Shown here piece by piece: positions 33,047 to 40,621 of a DNA stretch of 40,621 bases. This DNA comes from Anaerolineales bacterium (GTDB lineage Bacteria > Chloroflexota > Anaerolineae > Anaerolineales > Villigracilaceae): assembly GCA_014860805.1 (NCBI GenBank), contig JACZJB010000028.1, positions 1 to 40,621 of the forward strand, given 5' to 3'. Both the position numbers and the translations under genes were made by a program. Positions within the stretch are counted from its first letter, which is position 1. Each line of letters starts with the position of its first letter. Below the pieces are notes generated by a model. The model saw only the letters and a list, made by a program, of their open reading frames with translations. It ran no database searches and was not told the DNA's origin.

Positions 33047-34366
33047 TCAGCGACGAGTATTCTGGGCGGAAGCCTTCGGCGCGAAGATGTCTGCGCTGAG
33101 TTTGAAGCCAGCCGCTTCAAGCCGCGGCGTGAAGTTGGGGCGAATGCCTGTGGCATTTACCTCGCCTAATACTTTTCCATCCTCAGTCACGCCCGTCTGA
33201 TTGAATTTGAATATGTCCGTCAGGACGATAATATCACCTTCCATGCCTGCAACTTCCGTCACGGCTGTTACTTTACGCTGACCATCCTTCAAGCGTGTCT
33301 GCTGGACGATCAGGTCAACCGCAGAGGAGATTTGCTGGCGAACCACTTTGAGAGGCAAATCCATGCCAGCCATCAACACCAAAGTTTCAATACGTGACAT
33401 TGCATCCCGCGGCGTATTCGCATGCACGGTGGTCAGGGAGCCGTCATGTCCGGTATTCATGGCTTGCAGCATGTCCAAAGCTTCGCCGCCACGCACCTCA
33501 CCCACCACAATGCGGTCAGGCCTCATGCGAAGCGAATTCTTGACGAGATCGCGAATCGTGACAGAATGTTGTCCATCCGTATTGGCGGGTTTCGTTTCCA
33601 TCCGCATGACATGATCCTGTTGAAGCTGTAGTTCCGCCGCATCTTCGATGGTGATGATGCGCTCATTCTCTGGAATAAAACCGGACATGACATTTAACAA
33701 GGTTGTCTTGCCTGAACCCGTTCCCCCGGAAATAATGATATTAAAACGGGCCTTTACACAAGCCTGCAAAAAATCCGCCATTTGACGGGTGAGTGACCCA
33801 AAGTTGATCAAATCCTCCGCCTGCAGTTTATCCTTGCGGAATTTGCGGATAGTGATGGAAGGTCCATCAATGGCAACTGGCCGTACCACAGCATTGACAC
33901 GCGAGCCGTCCGGCAGGCGCGCATCCACAGTTGGTGAATCAAAATCCACGCGGCGCCCGAGCGGCAGAATAATACGTTCGATCACACGAATGACATGGTC
34001 ATCATCGTCAAAAGTTACACTGGACTTGCTGAGCTTTCCATTCTTTTCAACGAAAATTTTCTTTGGGCCATTTACCATGATCTCCGAAACTTCGGGGTCA
34101 TCAAGCAAAGACTGGATCGGTCCATAACCAAGAAGATCATCCAAAACCTGATCGAATATCTGCTTTCGAAGATCATCCGGGAGGCGCAGTTTTGTCTGCT
34201 CATAAATTTGAATGATATTCTTCCTGACAAAAGCGCTGCGATCTCCAGCAGGGACTCCCTCCATTTCAAGGGCGCGCAACAGATTATCTGAAAGATACTT
34301 TTTCAGGCGCGCAAGGTCTTGGTGCGTAAAACTTTTCGACGCAGGTGACGGGTTGGGGGATGTCAT
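33047..34366 (-). CDS. cpaF: CpaF/TadA-type secretion and pilus ATPase
   Basis: Encodes 439 residues of the type II/IV secretion ATPase family, which as a hexamer powers Flp/Tad pilus assembly. The N-terminal part (1-130) includes YGPIQSLLDDPEVSEIMVNGP. Walker A is GGTGSGKT at 214-221, the Asp box EDAAELQL from 241, the Walker B region with GEVRGGEALD at 289-298, and the His box TGHDGSLTTVHAN at 305-317. All are intact. It overlaps the upstream 98-residue gene by four bases. No tadB, tadC, prepilin peptidase or pilin gene follows in this window; the next gene is a separate operon. Confidence 0.96.
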   Translation of the reverse strand: MTSPNPSPASKSFTHQDLARLKKYLSDNLLRALEMEGVPAGDRSAFVRKNIIQIYEQTKLRLPDDLRKQIFDQVLDDLLGYGPIQSLLDDPEVSEIMVNGPKKIFVEKNGKLSKSSVTFDDDDHVIRVIERIILPLGRRVDFDSPTVDARLPDGSRVNAVVRPVAIDGPSITIRKFRKDKLQAEDLINFGSLTRQMADFLQACVKARFNIIISGGTGSGKTTLLNVMSGFIPENERIITIEDAAELQLQQDHVMRMETKPANTDGQHSVTIRDLVKNSLRMRPDRIVVGEVRGGEALDMLQAMNTGHDGSLTTVHANTPRDAMSRIETLVLMAGMDLPLKVVRQQISSAVDLIVQQTRLKDGQRKVTAVTEVAGMEGDIIVLTDIFKFNQTGVTEDGKVLGEVNATGIRPNFTPRLEAAGFKLSADIFAPKASAQNTRR

Positions 34367-34659
34367 TCCTGTGATGCCTCGTGGTTATTGCCTGCAGGCA
34401 TGACCCAAACGATCTGGGAACGTCGAACTGCTATAAAGGGAGAAGTGTATAGAACCTGTTCATCCGCGCCAAGGATACTGACATTGGTAATCGCAAGAAA
34501 GGTTTCCTCCCGCTCCAGTTCATTTTTAAAACGCTCCCCCTGACGCACATGTACAGACCCGCGCATCAAATGAGTTGTTGTCTGAACCAGGCAGGAAACA
34601 GGCAGTTTCGTAACAACATCGGTATAGAATTTACCCTTCTCATCATATTCAATTGTCAT
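34363..34659 (-). CDS. Hypothetical 98-residue protein between cpaE and cpaF
   Basis: Encodes 98 residues with a strand-rich pattern: VVTKLPVSCLVQTTTHLMRG, an acidic middle, and VLYTSPFIAVRRSQIVWVMPAG. There is no signal or membrane segment, and the profile suggests a small beta-barrel similar to PilZ-like or regulatory domains, but no motif was recognised. It has a GGAG ribosome site and its own -10 box, and its stop overlaps cpaF by four bases. The coupling implies a role beside CpaF. Confidence 0.7.
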   Translation of the reverse strand: MTIEYDEKGKFYTDVVTKLPVSCLVQTTTHLMRGSVHVRQGERFKNELEREETFLAITNVSILGADEQVLYTSPFIAVRRSQIVWVMPAGNNHEASQE

Positions 34660-34670
34660 AGCAATTCTCC

Positions 34671-34676
34671 ATTATA
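34671..34676 (-). promoter_or_regulatory. -10 box before the 98-residue gene and cpaF
   Basis: TATAAT read leftward ends 11 bases before the start codon; GGAG lies between. It could give cpaF a promoter independent of cpaE. No clear -35 box. Confidence 0.4.
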
Positions 34677-34706
34677 GGGTTGGTAAAAATAGCTTCCAGA
34701 CTAGAT

Positions 34707-35858
34707 TCATCCCAACCTGACTTTTTGAGCCAATATGGCCATCTCTTTCGCGGTATCCTGAAAGATAATGGAAGCCGTATCCTTCGGGAACTTCAAAGAA
34801 AATGGTTGGTGATGGCTGTTCGCAAAGGCAAAATTTGTACCGAGATACGGCATGGACATATTGATCTTGATCCCCAACTGGTTTTCCGCATCCGTCTTAC
34901 TCAAGCCTTCCAGACCAACTGCGCGATTCAATATCGTGAAAAGTGAGTTTGGCGGAACCCCCTTACCTTTCAAATAATCCCATAATGTCTTTGTCAGAGA
35001 TATGGTGCTGACATCCGTGCTCACAATCAAGGTAACAAGGTCAGCGTGCTGGATGAGCGGCAGAGTGATCTTCGAAAGGGAACGCCCTATATCGATCAAA
35101 ACATAATCGTAGGATGCTTTTAATGCGGTCACAACATCCCAAATACGCCCCACCTTCAATTGATTGCTGCTCTCAGGATCCGGCGAACCAGCCAGCAGAT
35201 TGAATTGCCAGACACCCATCTGCGGCAGCTCACGGTGAAAAAAGTCAGGAGTGGTTTTGGCAGGCGGCATGTCTGTGATCGTGACAATATTTTGACCTCC
35301 TTCATATCCGACAATGGGTGCGATGGAGCCAATCGGAAGCACCAAATCCAATACTGCCACATTTGCTTCAGGCTGGTAATGTGCAATGTTCATGGCAAGA
35401 TTCGCGCACATTGAAGACGTCCCCGTCCCCCCCTTTGCACTTATAAAGATAATCGATAAACCACCCTGTTTCATCTCATCCACAGTCAAGCCAAACAATC
35501 TGCTAATGGTATCGTTTAGAGTGGCCACAGCCTGCCCGGATTTAGTGATGTATTCATTGAAACCTGCATCCAGGCAGGATTTGATCCTGCCATGAGTTTG
35601 ATCCCCGCTTAGAGCGATCAGCGGCACATCTTGCGTACGAGGATCCTGCTTTAGCCTTGCCGCGATTTCCTCCCCTGCAACATCTGCCAATACCGGGTCA
35701 ACAATTATCAGGTCCGGGTGATCGCGCCACGCAAAAATTAATCCCTCTTTGCCAGAACCTGCCTGCATCACATCATACTTCTGTTCCAGCAATTTTCGTG
35801 CTATGAAGTTTCGACTGGCGACATCAGCATCAACAATAAGGACTTTTTTTCTTGACAT
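34707..35858 (-). CDS. cpaE: CpaE/TadZ-like protein with N-terminal receiver domain
   Basis: Encodes 383 residues from the ATG at 35858; a GTG at 35900 that overlaps the upstream stop is the alternative. Residues 3-122 are a receiver domain with D54 in LIIVDPVL and K106 in YITKSG, so phosphorylation is possible. Residues 134-383 are a MinD/ParA-type ATPase. Its P-loop is AKGGTGTSS (141-149): the first lysine is present but the usual GKT lysine is Thr, a kind of change known in CpaE/TadZ proteins, which mark the pilus site rather than pump. The SIGRSLSK segment follows the expected Walker B strand (YVLIDIG). Next to CpaF, it likely positions the pilus machine. Confidence 0.92.
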   Translation of the reverse strand: MSRKKVLIVDADVASRNFIARKLLEQKYDVMQAGSGKEGLIFAWRDHPDLIIVDPVLADVAGEEIAARLKQDPRTQDVPLIALSGDQTHGRIKSCLDAGFNEYITKSGQAVATLNDTISRLFGLTVDEMKQGGLSIIFISAKGGTGTSSMCANLAMNIAHYQPEANVAVLDLVLPIGSIAPIVGYEGGQNIVTITDMPPAKTTPDFFHRELPQMGVWQFNLLAGSPDPESSNQLKVGRIWDVVTALKASYDYVLIDIGRSLSKITLPLIQHADLVTLIVSTDVSTISLTKTLWDYLKGKGVPPNSLFTILNRAVGLEGLSKTDAENQLGIKINMSMPYLGTNFAFANSHHQPFSLKFPKDTASIIFQDTAKEMAILAQKVRLG

Positions 35859-35890
35859 GGAATTAATTCCCGCGCATGTTTGCACATGCG
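35859..35890 (-). other. Intergenic hairpin with GCAA loop and adjoining palindrome
   Basis: Read leftward, CGCATGT and ACATGCG (35890-35884, 35879-35873) pair perfectly around a GCAA tetraloop. Directly before the cpaE ATG lies the palindrome GGAATTAATTCC (35870-35859). It may modulate cpaE translation; no T tract is present. Confidence 0.4.
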
Positions 35891-35896
35891 ATCCTG

Positions 35897-36592
35897 TCAC
35901 GTTTCAATTGGAGGCATCAAGTATCCCAAACCAGACCGCGTGACAATATGGTGAGGACTGTGAGCATCCTCTTCAAGTTTTTGGCGAAGACGGGCAATGC
36001 TCACCCACAGAATTTCCTTATCCGTTTTATATTCTGCGCCCCATACGCTCGTTAGCAACTCCTCCGAGGTAAGGATCTTGCCAATGTTGTGCGCAAACTG
36101 GAGCAGGAGGCGGTACTCTGTTGCAGAAAGGGAAATGGCTTCCTCACCGCGCCATACTTCCGCACGGGCGAAGTCGATCTTGAGGTCATCATGAGTGAAA
36201 AAGCGCGCCTGCCCCGGCTCAGCAGGGGGCTGGGCACGACGCAAAACTGCCCGCACACGTGCCAATAACTCTGTTGCTGAAAACGGTTTGACCAGGTAAT
36301 CATCAGCTCCCAGGTCCAATCCGCGGACGCGGTCCTGCTCTTCCCCGCGCGCTGTCAGGATCACGATGGGCACATTCGAGAATTCACGCAAACGCTGGCA
36401 GGTTCCAAAACCGTCCAAACGCGGCATCATCACATCCAACAATACCAGGTCAATCGGCTGCGCCGAAAATACATCCAGCGCCTGCACACCATCCTGAGCA
36501 GTTGCCACTTCGTAACCTTCCGTTCGCAGGTTTGCCTCCAAAAGGCGAAGGTAACGGGGTTCATCGTCTACGATCAAAATACGCTTTGCCAT
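35897..36592 (-). CDS. OmpR-type response regulator
   Basis: Encodes 231 residues. The receiver (about 4-118) has D9-D10, phospho-acceptor D53 in LVLLDVMMPRLDG, Thr in VILTARG and Lys in YLVKPFS. The winged-helix domain (about 130-228) ends with SIARLRQKLEEDAHSPHHIVTRSGLGYLM, typical of the family. AAGGAGATC precedes the start. It lies between two histidine kinases upstream and cpaE downstream, so it may control the pilus-type genes or be the output of either kinase. Confidence 0.95.
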   Translation of the reverse strand: MAKRILIVDDEPRYLRLLEANLRTEGYEVATAQDGVQALDVFSAQPIDLVLLDVMMPRLDGFGTCQRLREFSNVPIVILTARGEEQDRVRGLDLGADDYLVKPFSATELLARVRAVLRRAQPPAEPGQARFFTHDDLKIDFARAEVWRGEEAISLSATEYRLLLQFAHNIGKILTSEELLTSVWGAEYKTDKEILWVSIARLRQKLEEDAHSPHHIVTRSGLGYLMPPIET

Positions 36593-36625
36593 AATGATCT
36601 CCTTGATGAAAAATAATGATAACGG

Positions 36626-37807
36626 TCAAAGCGTTGGATCTGCGGGCAGTTCAATAAAAAAAGTTGTACCCTCATCCAACACCGACTCTACCCAAATCTT
36701 ACCATGATGTGCCATAACAATTTGCTTGCAAATATACAATCCAAGCCCTGTTCCTGTAACAGTACGCTCGCCCGGGACACGGTAAAAACGTTCAAATAAG
36801 AATGGCAGAAAGTCTTCTGGAATCCCCTCGCCCTCATCAGCAAAGGAAAGAAGCACGCGCTTGCCAAGGGATTTGGTTGTAATTTGCAGCTTCGAGCCGG
36901 GGGCGTACTTAATCGCATTGCTGAAAAGATTTTCAAAGACCTGCGAAAGACGGACGCCATCACCCAGTACCGGGGGCAGGGTTTCCAGGTTGAACTCGAT
37001 CTTTAGTTCCGGGTGGTGTGTATTGACCCGTGTGGCAACATCACGCACCAACGCGTCAATTCGGACGGGTGAGAATTTAAATTGCAAAGTCTTGCTTTGC
37101 AAACGGGCTGACTCAAGCATGTCTTCGATCAATCTTGTCAAACGGTCAGCCTCCTCGTCAATAATATTGAGGAACTCGCGTTGTGTAGCCTCATCCCAGG
37201 TCGTATCCTGCCGCAAGAGGCTGGTACTGTACCCTTTAATAAAACCAAGCGGCGTGCGAAGCTCATGCGAGATCGTGGATACAAAATCATCCTGCAGCCG
37301 CATTTGGCGCTGTACAGAATCGAGTTCAGCGCGCGCCTCCAGTAAATCCCTGCGTTCGATCAACGCCGCCGACCAAAAAGCCTGCAAGGATGCGATTTGA
37401 ATATGCAGATCGGAATACTCCGGTCCTCCAAACCGAATAAAGACGAGAGCCCCGCGAAATTTCGAGCCGATATTTAATGGCATCCCCAATAAATACGGCT
37501 GGGCCATGCGGTCTCGTCCCTTGCTCTTTGGCTCCTTCAATACCAATTTTTTTTTCGCCAACACTTCCGTTGCTACAAGCTCCCCCCAGGCGGCATCTGC
37601 TTCCGCTGTTTTTCCACGCCCCATGGCACGCGCATACGCAATATCCATGCTTTTGGTGCGCGAGTCTTCAAGAAAGATGGCTACGTTATCGTAAACAAAA
37701 GAACCACGCAATGATGTAAACAAAGCATCCAGAGACGCCTTCCAGTCGTGCTTGCTCTGGACCTCATTAAGAACAGTATGCAAAAACGATAACGTTAAAT
37801 TATCCAT
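36626..37807 (-). CDS. Soluble GAF-domain histidine kinase
   Basis: Encodes 393 residues without membrane helices. A GAF-like sensor domain covers about 10-155. The HisKA region has H181 in TISHELRTPLGF. HATPase_c follows with N box VFENLFSNAIKYAP, G1 DEGEGIPE, F box FLFERFYRV and G2 GTGLGLYI. It probably phosphorylates the OmpR-type regulator 33 bases downstream. The upstream kinase gene ends two bases before its start, so both are in one transcript. Confidence 0.95.
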   Translation of the reverse strand: MDNLTLSFLHTVLNEVQSKHDWKASLDALFTSLRGSFVYDNVAIFLEDSRTKSMDIAYARAMGRGKTAEADAAWGELVATEVLAKKKLVLKEPKSKGRDRMAQPYLLGMPLNIGSKFRGALVFIRFGGPEYSDLHIQIASLQAFWSAALIERRDLLEARAELDSVQRQMRLQDDFVSTISHELRTPLGFIKGYSTSLLRQDTTWDEATQREFLNIIDEEADRLTRLIEDMLESARLQSKTLQFKFSPVRIDALVRDVATRVNTHHPELKIEFNLETLPPVLGDGVRLSQVFENLFSNAIKYAPGSKLQITTKSLGKRVLLSFADEGEGIPEDFLPFLFERFYRVPGERTVTGTGLGLYICKQIVMAHHGKIWVESVLDEGTTFFIELPADPTL

Positions 37808-37809
37808 GA

Positions 37810-38832
37810 TTATTCCCGCACTGCCAGCAAGGGAAACTTGAAAATGGAGCCTTTGCCTTCCACAGATTGTACATCCAACAAAGAACCGTGTGCTTCGATG
37901 ATCTGGCGGACAAGGGAAAGCCCAAGCCCCGTGCCCCCAAAATGCCTTGTAGATGAGCCATCCAATTGATGGAAGGGTTCGAAAATTTCCTTCAATCGAC
38001 TCGGCGGAATCCCAATACCTGTATCCGTGATGGAAACCTGGACAAGATTATTTCCCTCTTCTTTAAGACTAATGACCACGCTTCCGCCCGACGGGGTGAA
38101 CTTGATCCCGTTATCAATAAGTTGATTCATCACCCAGCCGATTTTTTCAGAGTCTGCCTGCACGGCAGGGATGCTGTCAAGCGCGCTCGCGAGGACCTTC
38201 ACCCCGCGTTCCTCCGCCTTGTTCAAAGCTGATTTCACCGCGAGCGAGACCAGCCGTCGAATATCCATCTTCTCCATTTTCATGCTCATCTCTCCGCGTG
38301 AAGCGAGCGAGAACATGATCAGGTCTTCGATCATGCCTTCCAATTTTGTGGCAGCACGCTGACTGACCTGCAAGGCGTGGCGTTGATCGTCTGAAATTTT
38401 CCCCAAAGAATCGGTGACCAAAAGTTCGAGGTAGCCTTTAATATGCGTTAATGGAGTACGCAACTCATGCGAAATATTCGCTATAAAATTTGCCTTCATT
38501 TGGCTAAGCTCAGAAAGCCTCGTCAGAGCTTCGTTCAAATCTGCGGTGCGATCTTTTACCCTTTGCTCAAGGTTGCGGTTCGATGCCTGCAAAGCGGAAC
38601 GCAGTTGAATGATCTGTTCGGTAACCACCTGGTCAAGAGCATCACGGTTAAGCAGGCCCAAATCCATCAACGCCTGACCTATCAGACAGGGAATCTCTTT
38701 TGAGATCTGTTCCTGTTGATAGGCAAGCGCCTTTTGCAAATCTGCTTCGCTGATCAATCCCTTTTGGACGATGTATTCGCCCATGCGGGGAATCAGCATT
38801 TCGGGGGTGAGTTTTGGGAGATTTTGTGACAT
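37810..38832 (-). CDS. Histidine kinase with MshE/GspE-N-type N-terminal domain
   Basis: Encodes 340 residues from the ATG at 38832 (AGG six bases upstream; a GTG at 38838 adds two). The N-terminal 75 residues hold two 24-residue units, R16-M-G ... GLIS ... Q39 and L50-I-G ... GLLN ... Q73, matching the tandem motif of MshEN domains, which in pilus ATPases bind cyclic di-GMP; the second unit has Leu in place of the usual Arg. A coiled coil (about 78-112) leads to HisKA with H122 (NISHELRTPLTH) and HATPase_c with N box MNQLIDNGIKFTP and G box GTGLGLSL. It lacks a membrane helix. Its place at the head of a kinase-regulator-cpaE-cpaF run links a pilus-ATPase-type sensor domain to pilus genes. 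Confidence 0.9.
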   Translation of the reverse strand: MSQNLPKLTPEMLIPRMGEYIVQKGLISEADLQKALAYQQEQISKEIPCLIGQALMDLGLLNRDALDQVVTEQIIQLRSALQASNRNLEQRVKDRTADLNEALTRLSELSQMKANFIANISHELRTPLTHIKGYLELLVTDSLGKISDDQRHALQVSQRAATKLEGMIEDLIMFSLASRGEMSMKMEKMDIRRLVSLAVKSALNKAEERGVKVLASALDSIPAVQADSEKIGWVMNQLIDNGIKFTPSGGSVVISLKEEGNNLVQVSITDTGIGIPPSRLKEIFEPFHQLDGSSTRHFGGTGLGLSLVRQIIEAHGSLLDVQSVEGKGSIFKFPLLAVRE

Positions 38833-38847
38833 GGTCACCTGCTATCC

Positions 38848-38853
38848 ATCATA
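38848..38853 (-). promoter_or_regulatory. Possible -10 box of the kinase-regulator-cpaE operon
   Basis: TATGAT read leftward, 15 bases before the kinase start, with AGG between. A perfect palindrome TTTCGCGAAA (38860-38869) lies just upstream and may bind a regulator. The -35 region is poor. Confidence 0.3.
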
Positions 38854-38904
38854 CAACTGTTTCGCGAAAAGCGTCTTTTGGCAAAGCCAAATGGGCGGCT
38901 TCGC

Positions 38905-40515
38905 TCAGGATGAAGTATAGACCCATTCTCCGTTTATCATCGTTGCAGTTGCTGTTAATTGCAACAGGTCGTTGGGGGGGATTAGGAAAGGGTCTTGATC
39001 CAATACGATGAGGTCAGCCAGATAATTTTCTGTGAGTTTGCCAAGACGATTCTCGGCGTTGGCGGCATAGGCGGCGCCGAGGGTGTAGGCTGATAATGCC
39101 TCAGCCAACGTCAATTTTTGTTCGGGGTACCAACCTTCGGCGGAAGGTGAGCCGTCCGCTCGCTGCCGCGTCACTGCTGCATGCAATCCTAAAAATGGAT
39201 TGGGTGATTCGACGGGCGCATCTGATCCAAAAGCGATGGACGCGCCGTGATTCAGTTGAGTCCGCCACGCGTAGGAAAATTTGGAGCGCTCGCCCCAAAA
39301 GCGATCTGCGGCAAACATGTCCGAAGTGGCGTGGATGGGCTGCATGGAAGCGATGATGTTGAGCTTGGCAAGGCGCGGCGCATCGTCGGGATGAATGATC
39401 TGCACATGCTCAATGCGGTGGCGCAAATGCGGCAGTCCTTTTTCGGTTTCGTATTTGCGAAGCTGTTCGTAGGCGTTGAGGACTTCATGATTGGCGCGGT
39501 CACCAATGGCGTGGACGGTCATGCTCAATCCCACATCGGCGGCTTTACGGCAATGCTCAAAAAGTTCCTCGCCATCCATGTTGAGAATGCCTTTGTTCTC
39601 AGGTTCGTTTTCATACGGTTGGAACATGGCGGCAGTGTGCGGACCGAGCGCGCCATCCATAAAGGCTTTGACGGAACCGATCCACAACCACTCATCGCCG
39701 AAGCCGGTGCGCAGCCCAAGCGCGTTTGCCTGTTCAACACTTTCAACGGGAATATTTTTATTGACGCGCAATTTCAATTTATTGCTGGCGCGCAATGATT
39801 GCAACGCCATGAACGAATCACGGCGGTCAAAATCATGCACGCCTGTGATCCCCATCTTCCATAAAATGGATTGGGCATTTTGAATGGCTTGTTCAATATC
39901 TTTGATGGTCGGCTCGGGAATTACGCTTCCGACCAAGCCCATAGCTGTTTCCAGCAAAATACCAGTTGCCTGTCCTTTGGCATCTCGTTGGATTGCTCCA
40001 TCTTTCGGGTTGGGAGTATCCGTAGTGATGCCCGCCAAATTCAACGCAGCAGTATTTGCCCACGCAGCATGCAGTGACTTGGCTGTCAGATAAACGGGGT
40101 TGTTTGGGGCAGCGGCATCAAGTTCGCTTGCTGTGGGCCAATCGCCGCCCACCACTCGTCCAGATGACGAGTGCCATTCATTTTGATTCCAACCATGTCC
40201 GAGTACCCATTCGCCAGGCTTGGAATTTCTGGCACGCTCCGCTACGCGGCTCAGGCATTCGTCTTTCGTTTTTGTTTCACAATCCACTTTGGATAAGCCG
40301 AGCGAATAATACTGCAAGTGGATATGTGCATCGGTCAATCCAGGCAGAATAGTCTTGCCTTTCATATCCTGCTTTTCGAGTTTACCATGCGCGAGACTTT
40401 CAAGTTTATCCCTATCCCCTACAGCGATAATGCGTCCGCCTGCGATCAGAATCGCAGAAGCGGAGGGATGATTTGAATCAAGAGTGTGAATGTTGGCGTT
40501 GTAGAGAAGTTTCAT
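38905..40515 (-). CDS. Metal-dependent amidohydrolase, YtcJ-like (Amidohydro_3)
   Basis: Encodes 536 residues, normal for this family. The N- and C-terminal beta sandwich frames a TIM barrel. H64 and H66 in TDAHIHLQ are the first metal ligands; a lysine in VKAFMDGALG fits the bridging carboxylated lysine, and HAIGD, HRIEHVQ and FGSDAPVE supply the later ligands and the catalytic aspartate. Family members hydrolyse amides, formamides or ureas of unknown physiological substrate. There is no signal peptide. The gene runs toward the signalling block but has a 72-base gap after it with no strong terminator. The only site before its start is a weak GGGAT. Confidence 0.93.
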   Translation of the reverse strand: MKLLYNANIHTLDSNHPSASAILIAGGRIIAVGDRDKLESLAHGKLEKQDMKGKTILPGLTDAHIHLQYYSLGLSKVDCETKTKDECLSRVAERARNSKPGEWVLGHGWNQNEWHSSSGRVVGGDWPTASELDAAAPNNPVYLTAKSLHAAWANTAALNLAGITTDTPNPKDGAIQRDAKGQATGILLETAMGLVGSVIPEPTIKDIEQAIQNAQSILWKMGITGVHDFDRRDSFMALQSLRASNKLKLRVNKNIPVESVEQANALGLRTGFGDEWLWIGSVKAFMDGALGPHTAAMFQPYENEPENKGILNMDGEELFEHCRKAADVGLSMTVHAIGDRANHEVLNAYEQLRKYETEKGLPHLRHRIEHVQIIHPDDAPRLAKLNIIASMQPIHATSDMFAADRFWGERSKFSYAWRTQLNHGASIAFGSDAPVESPNPFLGLHAAVTRQRADGSPSAEGWYPEQKLTLAEALSAYTLGAAYAANAENRLGKLTENYLADLIVLDQDPFLIPPNDLLQLTATATMINGEWVYTSS

Positions 40516-40531
40516 GCTTTATCCCAAGAAC

Positions 40532-40560
40532 GTAGGGACACGGCGACGCCGTGTCCCTAC
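40532..40560. repeat. REP-like perfect palindrome
   Basis: Fourteen-base arms (40532-40545, 40547-40560, beginning GTAGGGACACGGCG) are perfectly complementary around one base. Such GTAGGG...CCCTAC palindromes resemble REP-type elements that recur between genes in many bacteria. It could also act as a terminator for the gene ending at 40570, though it has no T tract. Confidence 0.55.
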
Positions 40561-40569
40561 AAAATTATG

Positions 40570-40621
40570 CTATGTTAATTTATTCAGCAGGGAATCCAGT
40601 TCTTCATTCGAATAATAATAG
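40570..40621 (-). CDS. C-terminal end of a gene cut by the window edge
   Basis: Sixteen codons in one leftward frame (Tyr-Tyr-Tyr-Ser-Asn-Glu-Glu-Leu-Asp-Ser-Leu-Leu-Asn-Lys-Leu-Thr) end in TAG at 40572-40570. The amphipathic pattern looks like a helical C-terminus, but this is too short to identify or prove. Confidence 0.35.
   Translation of the reverse strand, partial: YYYSNEELDSLLNKLT

Noticed and set aside
38875-38920. Short inverted repeat after the amidohydrolase as a terminator
   Set aside because: A six-base stem with a three-base loop and no proper T tract is too weak to call.

Overview
The window looks like ordinary chromosome from a non-phototrophic member of the Chloroflexota, most likely class Anaerolineae. 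This is an inference from gene content and style: a long Dpp/Opp-type binding lipoprotein with an alanine/threonine/proline linker, a sodium-pumping decarboxylase operon, propeller-type sensor kinases, stand-alone TPR proteins, CpaE/CpaF genes without the rest of a Tad locus, and AT-rich -10 boxes very close to start codons. No rRNA, tRNA, CRISPR array, insertion sequence or phage gene was recognised. No 16S or marker phylogeny was possible.

Layout. Rightward block 1 (57-15792, with one leftward gene at 4939-5379): a small membrane protein, a methyltransferase, a complete four-gene sodium-translocating acyl-CoA decarboxylase operon in the order A-D-C-B (1336-4898), a fold-type II PLP enzyme, an unknown protein, a three-part regulator-like protein ending in a domain that resembles an inactivated IS200/RAYT transposase (7627-9267), DNA polymerase I, a 769-residue TPR protein and heme A synthase. 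Leftward block 2 (23775-15833): an ABC importer operon with an 864-residue binding lipoprotein, two permeases, two ATPases, an inserted DinB-like gene and a 63-residue membrane protein. Rightward block 3 (24170-28567): a 1235-residue lipidated propeller sensor kinase and its LuxR-type response regulator, divergent from the importer. Leftward block 4 (40621-28635): the end of an unknown gene, an amidohydrolase, two histidine kinases, an OmpR-type regulator, CpaE, a 98-residue protein and CpaF; then an operon of XRE regulator, TPR, acetyltransferase, V4R protein and lipase; then a membrane-anchored thioredoxin-like protein.

How the parts may work together. The decarboxylase operon would couple methylmalonyl-CoA decarboxylation to sodium export. 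The sensor kinase/regulator pair faces the importer across 394 bp, so it is the natural candidate to control it. In block 4 the kinases, the regulator and CpaE (itself carrying a receiver domain) sit directly upstream of CpaF, suggesting signalling control of a pilus-type ATPase whose pilin and membrane platform are not in this window. The three convergent junctions (4904-4939, 15808-15837, 28582-28618) each carry a symmetrical hairpin able to terminate transcription from both sides.

The observations most worth a second look are the receiver-like/roadblock/HUH-like fusion, the apparently circularly permuted binding protein with its enlarged permeases, the kinase with an MshE-type N-terminal domain beside cpaE/cpaF, and the possible leaderless promoters.
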